Origin: CALVGQ01 sp964369385
GTDB lineage: Bacteria; Bacillota_I; Bacilli_A; Erysipelotrichales; Erysipelotrichaceae
Length of the DNA: 64,000 bases
NCBI GenBank assembly: GCA_964369385.1
Contig: CAYJEY010000001.1
Coordinates: forward strand, 248,001 to 312,000
Direction: 5' to 3'
Part shown: positions 26,701 through 33,791 of the stretch, piece by piece
Numbering within the stretch: the stretch's first letter is position 1
How the letters are laid out: every line of letters starts with the position of its first letter
Notes under the pieces: generated by a model
The model's input: only the letters and a program-made list of their open reading frames with translations
What the model was told of the DNA's origin: nothing
The model's database searches: none
Translations under genes and position numbers: made by a program

Positions 26701-26810
26701 TTCGCTACCAAGAAGTTCTTGAAAAAGGAATTTATCTAAGATTTGAAGGTCGAAAAGATAAAGAAACATCATGTATTATTCAATCATGTCAAGTGATTGA
26801 TGCTGAATAA
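23745..26810 (+). CDS. dnaE: DNA polymerase III subunit alpha, DnaE
   Basis: A 1021-residue C-family polymerase of the short Firmicute DnaE (DnaE3) type, which extends primers for PolC. An N-terminal PHP domain begins THLHARSSYTLL. The motif normally TDH reads TDK here, so a metal ligand is lost and PHP exonuclease activity is unlikely. The palm has GPGRGSAAGS and the catalytic aspartates in PDIDIDFPD. Further on are the fingers, helix-hairpin-helix and OB domains. ATG 23745 follows AGAGGTG. Other in-frame starts upstream lack a binding site. Confidence 0.94.
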   Translation: MITHLHARSSYTLLQSTLSIKQLVQEAKTLGYDTIACTDKNVMHGAMEFQKECKKEGLKALFGMECEMVIDEYVVPMVILAKNNHGFQALIHMSSQVSDGKTQFSYEVFCNYQQDLAVILFVEGGIFEEACIKSNQLEIDRLIILLKRYISEFYLGLSYQESSFWKIRNQLVKEVACTHQVMCTALNKIYYAHRNDEEALRILNGIRLQKTINDKSLVEVSGRYMLSPFEMEQIYDQDDLKCSEMISDLCNVTLSLDKAQIPKFVCPAEISSAQFLAQLCIAGMKKRYGTQGIDEVKERLKYELDTIINMKFEDYFLIVWDFVRYSKAHQIYVGPGRGSAAGSLVAYCLGITHIDPIENGLLFERFLNPERISMPDIDIDFPDDRRDEVIQYVKEKYGDNRVAHIATFGTLGAKQVIRDVGRVMGVPLSKIDAISKAIPNAVNMTLARAMKESQRFVQFVNSSSQHIKLLEIAQKLEGLPRHMSMHAAGIVLSEKPLSEVVPTLKLNEDMLVTQYTMEHLEDLGLIKMDFLGLRNLTIIHEIVEEIKVKYPSFDILKIPLDNQKVYECLGKVDTAGIFQLESDGMRKLIQKMKPTNFEDVAVAIALYRPGPMQNIDLFLGSRANPDGIEYIHPDLVDILKPTYGVIIYQEQIMQIARLMAGFSLAKADILRKAMSKKNEKELLKLQNDFLQGCQSRGYADSVTKDVYDLILKFANYGFNKSHSYAYGLISYQMLYLKSNVPLLFFKSLLNSVMGSESKTAEYIDECRRRGVQVLGPSINRSSSEYLVEEGGLRFPLYAIKNVGINSCLAILKEREERGEFKDFYDFVARMLMYRFSQKVIESCIDAGTFDEFKVNRKSLRASLDEAISFANLVRIEVEGQTRIDLGLVSKPIMMSLKEDVMERSQREKQVLGFYFSSHPILQLKKIKNIQLANLAIMSQKNGVVQGFGMIQRVKQHRTKRGDLMAFVSVQDESSEFDLVFMPNTYVRYQEVLEKGIYLRFEGRKDKETSCIIQSCQVIDAE

Positions 26811-26826
26811 ATGAGAGGTGAATATA

Positions 26827-27489
26827 ATGGCGAAAATATTAATCGTAGATGATGAAGTAAAAATAAGAGAAGTTGTCAAAGAGTATGCATTAATTCATGG
26901 TTTTGAAGTGGATGAAGCAGAAGATGGACTACATGCTATTGAAAAAGTTGAAGCGCATGATTATGATTGCATCATTTTAGATGTTATGATGCCAAGATTA
27001 GACGGTTTTTCAGCTTGCAAACAAATTCGTAAAATGAAGGCGATTCCTATTATTATGCTCTCTGCAAGACAAGAGGAATATGATAAATTGTTTGGTTTTG
27101 AACTTGGTGTGGATGACTATGTAGTAAAACCGTTCTCGCCAAAAGAATTGATGGCGCGTGTACGTGCTGTTGTAGAGCGCTCTAAAGGGAAAGAGAATGA
27201 AGTGATACGCTTTGAGGGGCTTCATATCGATGTTGAAGGACGTGCAGTCTATGTAGATGAAAAGAAAGCTAATTTAACTCCAAAAGAGATTGATTTGCTT
27301 TTGTATATGGTTAAGAACAAAAATATTGCTCTATCACGCGAGAAATTGTTAGATGAAGTATGGGACTATGATTACTATGGAGATGATCGTACTGTAGATA
27401 CACATATTAAGATGTTACGTCAAAGTTTGCGAGAATATCGAAAATATATAGTAACAGTAAGAGGAATGGGGTATAAGTTTGAAACTTGA
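26827..27489 (+). CDS. two-component response regulator, OmpR family
   Basis: 220 residues. The receiver domain (1-120) has acidic pair DDE, phosphoacceptor Asp in ILDVMMP, Thr/Ser position LSAR and Lys in VVKPF. The winged-helix effector domain (130-220) ends in VRGMGYKF. ATG 26827 follows GAGAGGTGA. It lies 16 bases after dnaE and overlaps the kinase gene by 11, forming a classic pair. The stimulus is unknown. Confidence 0.93.
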   Translation: MAKILIVDDEVKIREVVKEYALIHGFEVDEAEDGLHAIEKVEAHDYDCIILDVMMPRLDGFSACKQIRKMKAIPIIMLSARQEEYDKLFGFELGVDDYVVKPFSPKELMARVRAVVERSKGKENEVIRFEGLHIDVEGRAVYVDEKKANLTPKEIDLLLYMVKNKNIALSREKLLDEVWDYDYYGDDRTVDTHIKMLRQSLREYRKYIVTVRGMGYKFET

Positions 27490-28933
27490 TTTCAAAGGAA
27501 TTCGTTTTAATATTTGGTTGTATTATGCATTTTTCGCTATCGGTATGTTAGCGTTTTTTGGAATGCTTCAAACAGTAATTACAGGCCCCTATTATCGAGA
27601 TAATAAGATTCAAGCCATCGAGCAGGTCGCTAATACAATCGAATCTTCTTTATTGAGCAGTGCACACTTAACATCAGATCATATAGAAGAGGCATTTGAA
27701 GCTTCGGTATTAAATAATGTCTGTGCTATTGTATATAATCAATGGGGAGATATTGTTTATGAGACAGATAGTTTAGGGGTTAGTTGTATGCTTTCACAAA
27801 CTGTGGAGTTAGATGGTGTGAGTTATGGTGCACTGAGTCACTCAAATAGTTTAAAAGATGTTATTGCGACTACTAATGGAGATACATCTATTTCACTTGA
27901 TAATACGCATACAAATCAAGAAATGTTGTTGTATGCGAGAAAAGTAGATGCATTACTTGATACATATTATCTCTACATTAACAGCCCAGTTGAGTTGCTT
28001 GATTTTACATACGAAGTATTTCAAACACAGTTTGTTTTACTAACTGCAACTGTTGTTTTGCTGTCGTTGATTATTTCATTGTTTTTATCAGGAAGACTTG
28101 CTGGTCCTATTATCAAAATGCGATCAAGCGCAAGAACATTGGCGCATGGAGAATATGATGTGCAATTTGATGGGGGGAGTTTTACTGAAACTAAAGAATT
28201 GGCACATTCATTAAATGATGCAACATATAAGTTGTCTAAAGTAGATGAACTTCGTAAAGATTTAATTGCGAACGTTTCTCATGACATTAAAACACCGCTG
28301 ACAATGATTAAAGCTTATGCTGAAATGATTCAAGATATCTCAGGAGACAATAAAGTGAAGCGGGAAGAGCACTTACAGGTTATTCTTGATGAAGTGACAT
28401 ATTTAGATAGTTTAGTACTTGAGTTATCGGAACTAAGCAAAATGCAATCTGGAACTTATGATTTAAATGTTACTCAATTTGACTTGGCGCTGAAAGTAAG
28501 GGATATCACAAAACTATGTAAGGGATTGTTTGAACAAAAAGATATGCATGTTGAACTTGCTACACCTGAGGTGTGTTTTGTATCAGCGGATGAAGTGAAA
28601 ATTGGTCAAGTAATCTATAATTTTATTTCAAATGCAATTAAACATAGTGAAGAAAGTACAAATGTTTATATAACATGCCAAGATTTTGGAGACACGGTGC
28701 GTGTTTCTGTACAAGATGAGGGGAAAGGAATTAAACCTGAAGAGATACAGTATATCTGGGATCGATATTATAAAATTGACAAAGGTTTTAAACGCTCAAG
28801 CAAGAGTACGGGATTAGGGCTTGCAATAGTAAAGGCGATTTTAGATACACATGAGGCCCAGTTTGGTGTAGAGAGTAAAGAAGGAGATGGTTCAAACTTT
28901 TGGTTTGAACTTAAGAAGGAAGATGCAAAATAG
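27479..28933 (+). CDS. sensor histidine kinase, TTG start
   Basis: 484 residues. First transmembrane helix at about 10-32, an extracytoplasmic sensor domain of some 145 residues, second helix at about 178-202, a HAMP linker (SGRLAGPIIKM), the phosphoacceptor His in NVSHDIKTPLTMI, then the ATPase with N box NFISNAIKHS, G1 DEGKGI and G2 STGLGLAIVK. The likely start is TTG 27479, eight bases after GGGG and overlapping the response regulator. No ATG is usable. The sensor domain has no recognised fold. Confidence 0.9.
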   Translation: MKLDFKGIRFNIWLYYAFFAIGMLAFFGMLQTVITGPYYRDNKIQAIEQVANTIESSLLSSAHLTSDHIEEAFEASVLNNVCAIVYNQWGDIVYETDSLGVSCMLSQTVELDGVSYGALSHSNSLKDVIATTNGDTSISLDNTHTNQEMLLYARKVDALLDTYYLYINSPVELLDFTYEVFQTQFVLLTATVVLLSLIISLFLSGRLAGPIIKMRSSARTLAHGEYDVQFDGGSFTETKELAHSLNDATYKLSKVDELRKDLIANVSHDIKTPLTMIKAYAEMIQDISGDNKVKREEHLQVILDEVTYLDSLVLELSELSKMQSGTYDLNVTQFDLALKVRDITKLCKGLFEQKDMHVELATPEVCFVSADEVKIGQVIYNFISNAIKHSEESTNVYITCQDFGDTVRVSVQDEGKGIKPEEIQYIWDRYYKIDKGFKRSSKSTGLGLAIVKAILDTHEAQFGVESKEGDGSNFWFELKKEDAK

Positions 28934-29588
28934 TGGGAAAGATTATTTATCGGGAACTGATATTTATTTAATGCAACGTAAAGATATGTTTCGCTGCAAT
29001 ACGGATACAGCCTTGCTTGGAAACTTTATGAAAGTAAAACAAGACGAAACAATACTCGATATTGGATGCAACAATGGGGCATTAATGTTGTATGCAAGTT
29101 TACATTCTCCTAAACATATTTATGGTATTGATATATTTGAAGAAGCGGTTGAGTTAGCACGCCAAAATTTAAGTGATAATAATGTAGAAAATATTACGCT
29201 ACTCCATGGCGATGTTACGGAAAGTGAAGTTCCTTGCGTTGATGTTGTAGTGTGTAATCCGCCATATTTTAATACTGGAGAACAAGGGAATTTAAACAAA
29301 AATGAGTTTTTACGTGTCGCTAGGCATGAAGGGACTTTGAATTTGAATAGTTTGTTTGAAGTGGTTTCATCGTGTTTAGAAGAATGTGGTAGATTTTATC
29401 TAGTTCACCGTGCAGCTAGATTGAATGATATTATGGCAGCGAGTAAGATGACAAACTTACGTGCAAAGTCATTGAAGATGATTTACGATGTTGATAAGGA
29501 TGAGGCAACAGCTATTCTGATAGAATTTGAAAAAAATTATCAAGGGGATGTTAAGGTGTTGTTGCCATATACTGTAAAGAGAGGATAA
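28923..29588 (+). CDS. tRNA1(Val) (adenine-N6)-methyltransferase-like, TrmN6/YabB
   Basis: A 221-residue class I SAM methyltransferase. It has the SAM motif DIGCNNGAL and the N6-adenine catalytic motif NPPYF, plus the family start SGTDIYLMQRKDMFRCNTDT. In E. coli this family modifies A37 of tRNA1(Val). In Firmicutes the target is less certain. ATG 28923 follows AAGGAAG and overlaps the kinase gene by 11 bases. Confidence 0.85.
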   Translation: MQNSGKDYLSGTDIYLMQRKDMFRCNTDTALLGNFMKVKQDETILDIGCNNGALMLYASLHSPKHIYGIDIFEEAVELARQNLSDNNVENITLLHGDVTESEVPCVDVVVCNPPYFNTGEQGNLNKNEFLRVARHEGTLNLNSLFEVVSSCLEECGRFYLVHRAARLNDIMAASKMTNLRAKSLKMIYDVDKDEATAILIEFEKNYQGDVKVLLPYTVKRG

Positions 29589-29593
29589 TAGTA

Positions 29594-30022
29594 ATGACTA
29601 GTTTTGATTATAACTGTGGAGTAATTGATGCATTTAATGAAGTGGTTAAAGCAGGGGTGAAGCGACTTGCCTTAAGTCATCCGTTTAATAGTGAAGAAGA
29701 AGCAAAAGAATATGTAGGATTTGTAAAAGAAATAACTTCTGTATATGGGAATTGTTATTATTTAGAAACCGAGTTGTTAATTAGTGATTTGTTTGCAACT
29801 TCATTAAATAGAGGAAAAGTAGTGTATTTATTTTATAAAGATCCTTTAATACTTGAGTATTATTTAAATTTAAAGTACAAGAAACAATCGTTGATTCAGG
29901 ACGGTGAATATCTTGGAGAAAATCGAATCAATATTGCTAAAGAGTTTGGGAATTTGCTTTCTTACAGTGAAGAAGCCATTGAAAAGTATATCCAAATTAA
30001 TGATGAAAAAGAAAATGTTTAA
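29594..30022 (+). CDS. conserved-looking protein of unknown function
   Basis: Not recognised. A 142-residue soluble protein, with no signal peptide or membrane helix. It has alternating alpha/beta character (GVKRLALSHPFNSEEEAKEY, KVVYLFYKDPLILEYYL) and a charged tail. Two cysteines (Cys8, and GNCYYLE in the middle) are present. It follows the methyltransferase by five bases after AGAGGA and is probably cotranslated with it. A nucleotide-related role next to the methyltransferase is only a guess. Confidence 0.7.
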   Translation: MTSFDYNCGVIDAFNEVVKAGVKRLALSHPFNSEEEAKEYVGFVKEITSVYGNCYYLETELLISDLFATSLNRGKVVYLFYKDPLILEYYLNLKYKKQSLIQDGEYLGENRINIAKEFGNLLSYSEEAIEKYIQINDEKENV

Positions 30023-30060
30023 GTAGTATTATACAACTAGCAATAAAACTGTGAAAATTG

Positions 30061-30089
30061 TTGACGAAGGGGTGCATGTGTGGTAAGAT
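30061..30089 (+). promoter_or_regulatory. sigma-A promoter of the rplU operon
   Basis: TTGACG at 30061-30066, 17 bases, TAAGAT at 30084-30089. A strong match, as expected for ribosomal proteins. Confidence 0.8.
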
Positions 30090-30096
30090 CACTATG

Positions 30097-30192
30097 TTGT
30101 TAACCCTCTTATCGGGTCAGCAACCGCTCAAAGCAGGTTATTAAGAACAAAATGTCACCTGTAATGGCGAGTCTATGATAAATAAGAAGGAG
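30097..30192 (+). promoter_or_regulatory. L21 ribosomal protein leader RNA
   Basis: About 95 bases of structured leader between the promoter and rplU. CCC and GGG of the segment around 30103-30117 form a hairpin, followed by AGGTTATTAAG and a distal GTCACCTGTAATGGCGAGT region. Position and layout match the Firmicute L21 leader, which is thought to bind L21 and regulate the operon. Exact folding was not computed. Confidence 0.65.
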
Positions 30193-30200
30193 GTGCAAAC

Positions 30201-30512
30201 ATGTACGCAATCGTTGAAACTGGTGGAAAACAGCTTCGTGTAGAAGAAGGACAAACAATCTTCGTTGAAAAACTTGATGTTGAAGAAGGAACTGATGTTG
30301 TTCTTGATAAAGTAGTTGCTGTTTCTGACAAAAGCTTAAAACTAGGTGCTCCATATGTATCTGGTGCTAAAGTTACTTGCAAAGTTGAAAAACAAGGTAA
30401 AGAGAAAAAAATTGTTATTTTCAAATATAAAGCAAAAAATGGTTCAAGTCATCGTAAACAAGGTCACAGACAACCTTATACAAAATTGACTGTAACTAAA
30501 ATCGAAGCTTAA
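30201..30512 (+). CDS. rplU: 50S ribosomal protein L21
   Basis: 103 residues, full length, with the typical start YAIVETGGKQLRVEEG and end HRKQGHRQPYTKLTV. It follows AAGGAGGTG. First gene of rplU-prp-rpmA, an order conserved in Firmicutes. Confidence 0.97.
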   Translation: MYAIVETGGKQLRVEEGQTIFVEKLDVEEGTDVVLDKVVAVSDKSLKLGAPYVSGAKVTCKVEKQGKEKKIVIFKYKAKNGSSHRKQGHRQPYTKLTVTKIEA

Positions 30513-30514
30513 TT

Positions 30515-30829
30515 ATGATTTATATCAAAACTAAGCATCAAAATAATCTAATTTATGAAATTGAAGTCAGTGGTCATGCAAACTATGCTGAACATGGAAA
30601 AGATATTGTTTGTGCAGGAATAAGTTGTATCATGTATGGTACATACAATGCTCTTGTAGAACTATGTCAAGGAGGTTTTGATTATAAATTAGATGAGGGC
30701 TATTTTAGAATTACGACAACAAGTCAAGATGAAAAAATTCAATTAATTTTAAAAATAGCAATGATTCAATTAGAAACTGTGCATACTAGTTATGCTCAAT
30801 ATATTAAAATAAAAAAGATGGAGGTGTAA
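30515..30829 (+). CDS. prp: ribosomal-processing cysteine protease Prp
   Basis: A 104-residue cysteine protease that removes the N-terminal extension of L27. The catalytic His is in SGHANYAEHG and the catalytic Cys in DIVCAGISCI. It starts two bases after rplU and sits directly before rpmA. The L27 encoded next carries an extension of the kind Prp cuts, so the pair is functionally consistent. Confidence 0.9.
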   Translation: MIYIKTKHQNNLIYEIEVSGHANYAEHGKDIVCAGISCIMYGTYNALVELCQGGFDYKLDEGYFRITTTSQDEKIQLILKIAMIQLETVHTSYAQYIKIKKMEV

Positions 30830-30832
30830 GCC

Positions 30833-31117
30833 ATGAAGTTAATGTTAAATATCCAGTTATTCGCATCGAAAAAAGGAACAGGGTCGACTAAAAACGGTCG
30901 TGACTCTCATTCTAAGCGTTTAGGGGCTAAAAAATCTGATGGACAATACGCAAGCGCTGGATCAATTCTTTACCGTCAACGTGGAACTAAAATCCATCCT
31001 GGGACTAATGTTGGTCGCGGTGGTGACGATACATTATTCGCTAAATGTGATGGTACTGTAAAGTTTGAACGTATGGGAAAAAACAAAACTAAAGTTTCTG
31101 TTTATCCTGTTGCATAA
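30833..31117 (+). CDS. rpmA: 50S ribosomal protein L27 with cleavable extension
   Basis: 94 residues. The first residues MKLMLNIQLFA precede SKKGTGSTKNGRDSHSKRLG, the mature L27 start region. The extension ends in a hydrophobic IQLFA just before SKKG, like the Firmicute Prp site (LQFFA/SKKG), so the precursor is cleaved to expose the peptidyl-transferase-contacting tail. ATG 30833 follows GGAGGTG by six bases. Confidence 0.95.
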   Translation: MKLMLNIQLFASKKGTGSTKNGRDSHSKRLGAKKSDGQYASAGSILYRQRGTKIHPGTNVGRGGDDTLFAKCDGTVKFERMGKNKTKVSVYPVA

Positions 31118-31121
31118 TTTA

Positions 31122-31149
31122 AATCCCCTCATATGGGGATTTTATTTTT
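31122..31149 (+). terminator. intrinsic terminator after rpmA
   Basis: AATCCCC and GGGGATT arms around TCATAT, followed by TTATTTTT. Confidence 0.8.
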
Positions 31150-31172
31150 AAACATGAAAGGAGGGAAAAATT

Positions 31173-32453
31173 GTGTTTATAGATCGCGTGAAAATAAAAC
31201 TGAAAGCTGGTAAAGGTGGAAACGGTTTAGTTGCTTTTAGAAGAGAAAAATATGTTCCGCTTGGAGGTCCTTCAGGTGGTGATGGTGGTCGTGGTGGCGA
31301 TATTATTTTTGAAGCAGATTCAAATAAATCAACACTACTAGATTTACGTTATAACAAACTCATCGTTGCTGAAGACGGTGGCGTTGGAAAAACTAAAAAA
31401 ATGCATGGAGCTGATGGAGATGATGTTATTATCAAGCTACCAATTGGTTCAGTTGTTAAGAATCATGAAACAGGAGCGATGATTGCTGATTTAACAAAGC
31501 ATAAACAACGTGCAGTTATTGCTGCTGGTGGTCGCGGAGGACGAGGAAATTGGCACTTTGCATCAGGACGTAATAGTGCACCTGATTATTGTGAACATGG
31601 TGAAAGTGGTCAAGAAAGTGAAATTTCAATTGAATTGAAACTTCTTGCAGATGTTGGTCTTGTTGGTTTCCCATCAGTAGGGAAGTCAACGTTACTCTCT
31701 GTTGTTTCAAAAGCAAAACCTGAAATCGCAGATTATCATTTTACTACGATTGTTCCAAATTTGGGAGTTGTTCAAGTTCCAGATGGTCGCTCGTTTGTTA
31801 TGGCTGATTTACCAGGTCTAATTGAAGGCGCAAGTCAAGGAAGAGGACTTGGGCATCAATTCCTACGACATATTGAACGATGTCGTGTATTAATTCATAT
31901 TGTTGATATGGGTGCAAATGATGGAAGAGATCCTGTTGAAGATTATCGAATTATCAATCAAGAGCTTGAGCAATATCAGATGAGATTAATTGAACGTCCA
32001 CAAATCGTCATTGCTAATAAAATGGATTTAGATGATGCCCCTGTGAATTTAGAACGTTTTAAGGAAGCTTATCCAAATGTTGTTGTGTATCCTGCAATGG
32101 CAGCAATTGCTGAGGGATTAGATGAAGTTTTATATAAAGTGGCTGATTTATTAGCTACAACTCCAGAGTTTCCACTTACAAATGAAGAAGAAGTCGAAGA
32201 AGGAGTATTATTCAAATTTGAACCAACAGGTCCTGCGTTTATTGTTAAAAATCTTGGGAATGGTCGTTGGCAAGTTACGGGTGAGCGTGTTGAGAAGTTG
32301 TTCGATATGACTGACTTTGAAAATGAGTCCAATGTATATCGTTTCGCAAATACACTTAAGAAAATGGGTGTGGATGAAGGGTTAAGGGATGCCGGTGTCC
32401 AAGAAGGTGACATGGTGTTTATCAAAGATTATGGATTTGAATTTTTAGACTAA
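31173..32453 (+). CDS. obg: GTPase Obg (CgtA), GTG start
   Basis: 426 residues. The N-terminal glycine-rich Obg fold has GKGGNGLVAFRREKYVP and GGDGGRGGDI. The G domain has GFPSVGKSTLLS, DLPGLIEGAS and NKMD. The C-terminal OCT domain is present. It acts in late 50S maturation, ppGpp response and, in Bacillus, sporulation and sigma-B control. GTG 31173 is seven bases after AAAGGAGGG. A separate terminator from rpmA suggests readthrough or a weak internal promoter. Confidence 0.96.
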   Translation: MFIDRVKIKLKAGKGGNGLVAFRREKYVPLGGPSGGDGGRGGDIIFEADSNKSTLLDLRYNKLIVAEDGGVGKTKKMHGADGDDVIIKLPIGSVVKNHETGAMIADLTKHKQRAVIAAGGRGGRGNWHFASGRNSAPDYCEHGESGQESEISIELKLLADVGLVGFPSVGKSTLLSVVSKAKPEIADYHFTTIVPNLGVVQVPDGRSFVMADLPGLIEGASQGRGLGHQFLRHIERCRVLIHIVDMGANDGRDPVEDYRIINQELEQYQMRLIERPQIVIANKMDLDDAPVNLERFKEAYPNVVVYPAMAAIAEGLDEVLYKVADLLATTPEFPLTNEEEVEEGVLFKFEPTGPAFIVKNLGNGRWQVTGERVEKLFDMTDFENESNVYRFANTLKKMGVDEGLRDAGVQEGDMVFIKDYGFEFLD

Positions 32454-32496
32454 ATATAAACAAAAAGTATACTTTGTATACTTTTTGTTTATATTT
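32452..32496 (+). terminator. long perfect inverted repeat after obg
   Basis: Two 21-base arms (32452-32472 and 32476-32496) are perfect complements around a TTT loop. The right arm contains five T. It overlaps the obg stop codon and precedes the superoxide reductase promoter. A terminator is the simplest reading. Confidence 0.6.
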
Positions 32497-32497
32497 C

Positions 32498-32526
32498 TTG
32501 ACCGTTAGCGTTGCTAAATATATAAT
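32498..32526 (+). promoter_or_regulatory. sigma-A promoter of superoxide reductase
   Basis: TTGACC at 32498-32503, 17 bases, TATAAT at 32521-32526. Close to the consensus. The segment TATAATATATTTATAA is loosely like a PerR box over the -10, but this is weak. Confidence 0.75.
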
Positions 32527-32597
32527 ATATTTATAAGATAACTTGTCCTCAAAATACTACTGTATTACTACAAATACAATTATAAGGAGGAAGTTTA

Positions 32598-32969
32598 ATG
32601 AAATTTTACGAGTGCAGACATTGCGGAAACATGGTTGGAATTGTAAATGAAGGTGCAGCACCTATGATGTGTTGTGGTGAAAAAATGCATGAATTAGTTC
32701 CGGGTATCGTTGATGCTTCTATCGAAAAACACGTCCCAGTTGTTGCAAGAGACGGTAATATGGTTAAAGTTATGGTAGGTAGTCTTCCACACCCGATGGA
32801 ACCTGAACATTTTATTGAGTGGGTTGCATTAGAGACAAAACAAGGAAATCAAAGAAAGCCACTTAAAGGTACTCCAAGTGTCTGTTTTTCACTCACAGAC
32901 GATGATGCTGTTGTTGCTGTATATGCCTACTGTAATTTGCATGGTTTATGGAAAGATGTAGTTAAATAA
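32598..32969 (+). CDS. desulfoferrodoxin, two-iron superoxide reductase
   Basis: 123 residues. The N-terminal desulforedoxin-like iron site uses C6, C9, C25 and C26. The catalytic iron site has H45, H65, H71, H115 and C112 (EKHVP, LPHPM, EHF, CNLHGLW), with E43 and K44 in the usual EKH triad. It reduces superoxide to hydrogen peroxide without making oxygen, a typical defence of anaerobes. A clear promoter and AAGGAGG precede it, and it is probably monocistronic. It may draw electrons from rubredoxin or NADH systems not in the window. Confidence 0.95.
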   Translation: MKFYECRHCGNMVGIVNEGAAPMMCCGEKMHELVPGIVDASIEKHVPVVARDGNMVKVMVGSLPHPMEPEHFIEWVALETKQGNQRKPLKGTPSVCFSLTDDDAVVAVYAYCNLHGLWKDVVK

Positions 32970-33032
32970 GTTATCGTTTCGCCAAGACAAGTTGTTAATG
33001 AATATAAGATGTTTATGAAGTTATGTAAAGAT

Positions 33033-33086
33033 AATCTCGTCATTGATGCATAGGGTTTATCCCTTAAAATCAAATACGAGATTTTT
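33033..33086 (+). terminator. nested hairpin downstream of superoxide reductase
   Basis: Outer arms AATCTCGT (33033-33040) and ACGAGATT (33076-33083) close a second stem AGGG/CCCT (33052-33064), and T residues follow. It probably ends the superoxide reductase transcript. It could also be a small RNA. Confidence 0.5.
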
Positions 33087-33178
33087 CATTTAGATAGATT
33101 ACATGATTAGAGTATATTATAAATAAAGGTAGTGCTACGTTGCAGATCGATTTAGCTCTTTATCATTGAAGTTAAGTA

Positions 33179-33187
33179 TGTTAAAAT
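33179..33187 (+). promoter_or_regulatory. extended -10 promoter of ruvAB
   Basis: TGTTAAAAT lies 16 bases before the ruvA start. No LexA-type box was found near it. Confidence 0.45.
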
Positions 33188-33202
33188 GAACAAGGTGATT
33201 AG

Positions 33203-33781
33203 ATGATAGCATATATAAAAGGAACAGTAGAATCAATTGAAATAGATAGCATCATAGTAGAGTCTTATGGAATTGGATATGAGATGTTTTTTCCCTCGGT
33301 TGATCGTGTGACTATTGGGCAAAATGTTCATGTTTATACGTATCAACATATTCGTGAAGATGAAAATACATTATTCGGATTTTTTAATAAAGCAGAAAAA
33401 CAACTTTTTGTGCGTCTTATTTCAGTAAAAGGAGTAGGCCCTAAAACAGTTATGGGAATGTTGCGCTTTGCGAAATATCATGACATCATTCAAGCAATTG
33501 AGGGTGAAGACGTTGTGTTTATTAAGAGTATGCCTGGAATAGGTGCGAAGAGTGCATCGCAAATCATATTAGATTTAAAAGGGAAGCTAGTTGCGCCAGC
33601 AGATGCAGTCAGTCAAAAGGTGTCTAATCAGGCGTTAAGTGATGCACTAGAGGCATTAAAAGCGTTAGGATATAAAACGACAGAGTGCAATCAAGTTTCA
33701 AAACATTTAAGTACAATTGGTGATAAAACTTCGGATGAATATATTCGTGCAGCTTTGTTGTATTTTCAAGGAATAAAATAG
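33203..33781 (+). CDS. ruvA: Holliday junction DNA helicase subunit RuvA
   Basis: 192 residues, normal length. Domain I (OB fold, 1-62) begins MIAYIKGTVESIE. Helix-hairpin-helix motifs are VKGVGPKTVMG and MPGIGAKSASQIILDLK. C-terminal domain III contacts RuvB. It ends seven bases before ruvB, forming ruvAB. No ruvC is adjacent, as in other Firmicutes, which use RecU. Confidence 0.95.
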   Translation: MIAYIKGTVESIEIDSIIVESYGIGYEMFFPSVDRVTIGQNVHVYTYQHIREDENTLFGFFNKAEKQLFVRLISVKGVGPKTVMGMLRFAKYHDIIQAIEGEDVVFIKSMPGIGAKSASQIILDLKGKLVAPADAVSQKVSNQALSDALEALKALGYKTTECNQVSKHLSTIGDKTSDEYIRAALLYFQGIK

Positions 33782-33791
33782 GAGGAAAGTG

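Noticed and set aside
32515..32540. PerR box before superoxide reductase
   Set aside because: TATAATATATTTATAA matches the PerR consensus only in part, and the region is AT-rich.
33121..33202. LexA box in front of ruvAB
   Set aside because: No CGAACN4GTTCG site and no copy of the TGAAAATAATTCA core was found here, so damage control of ruvAB is not supported.
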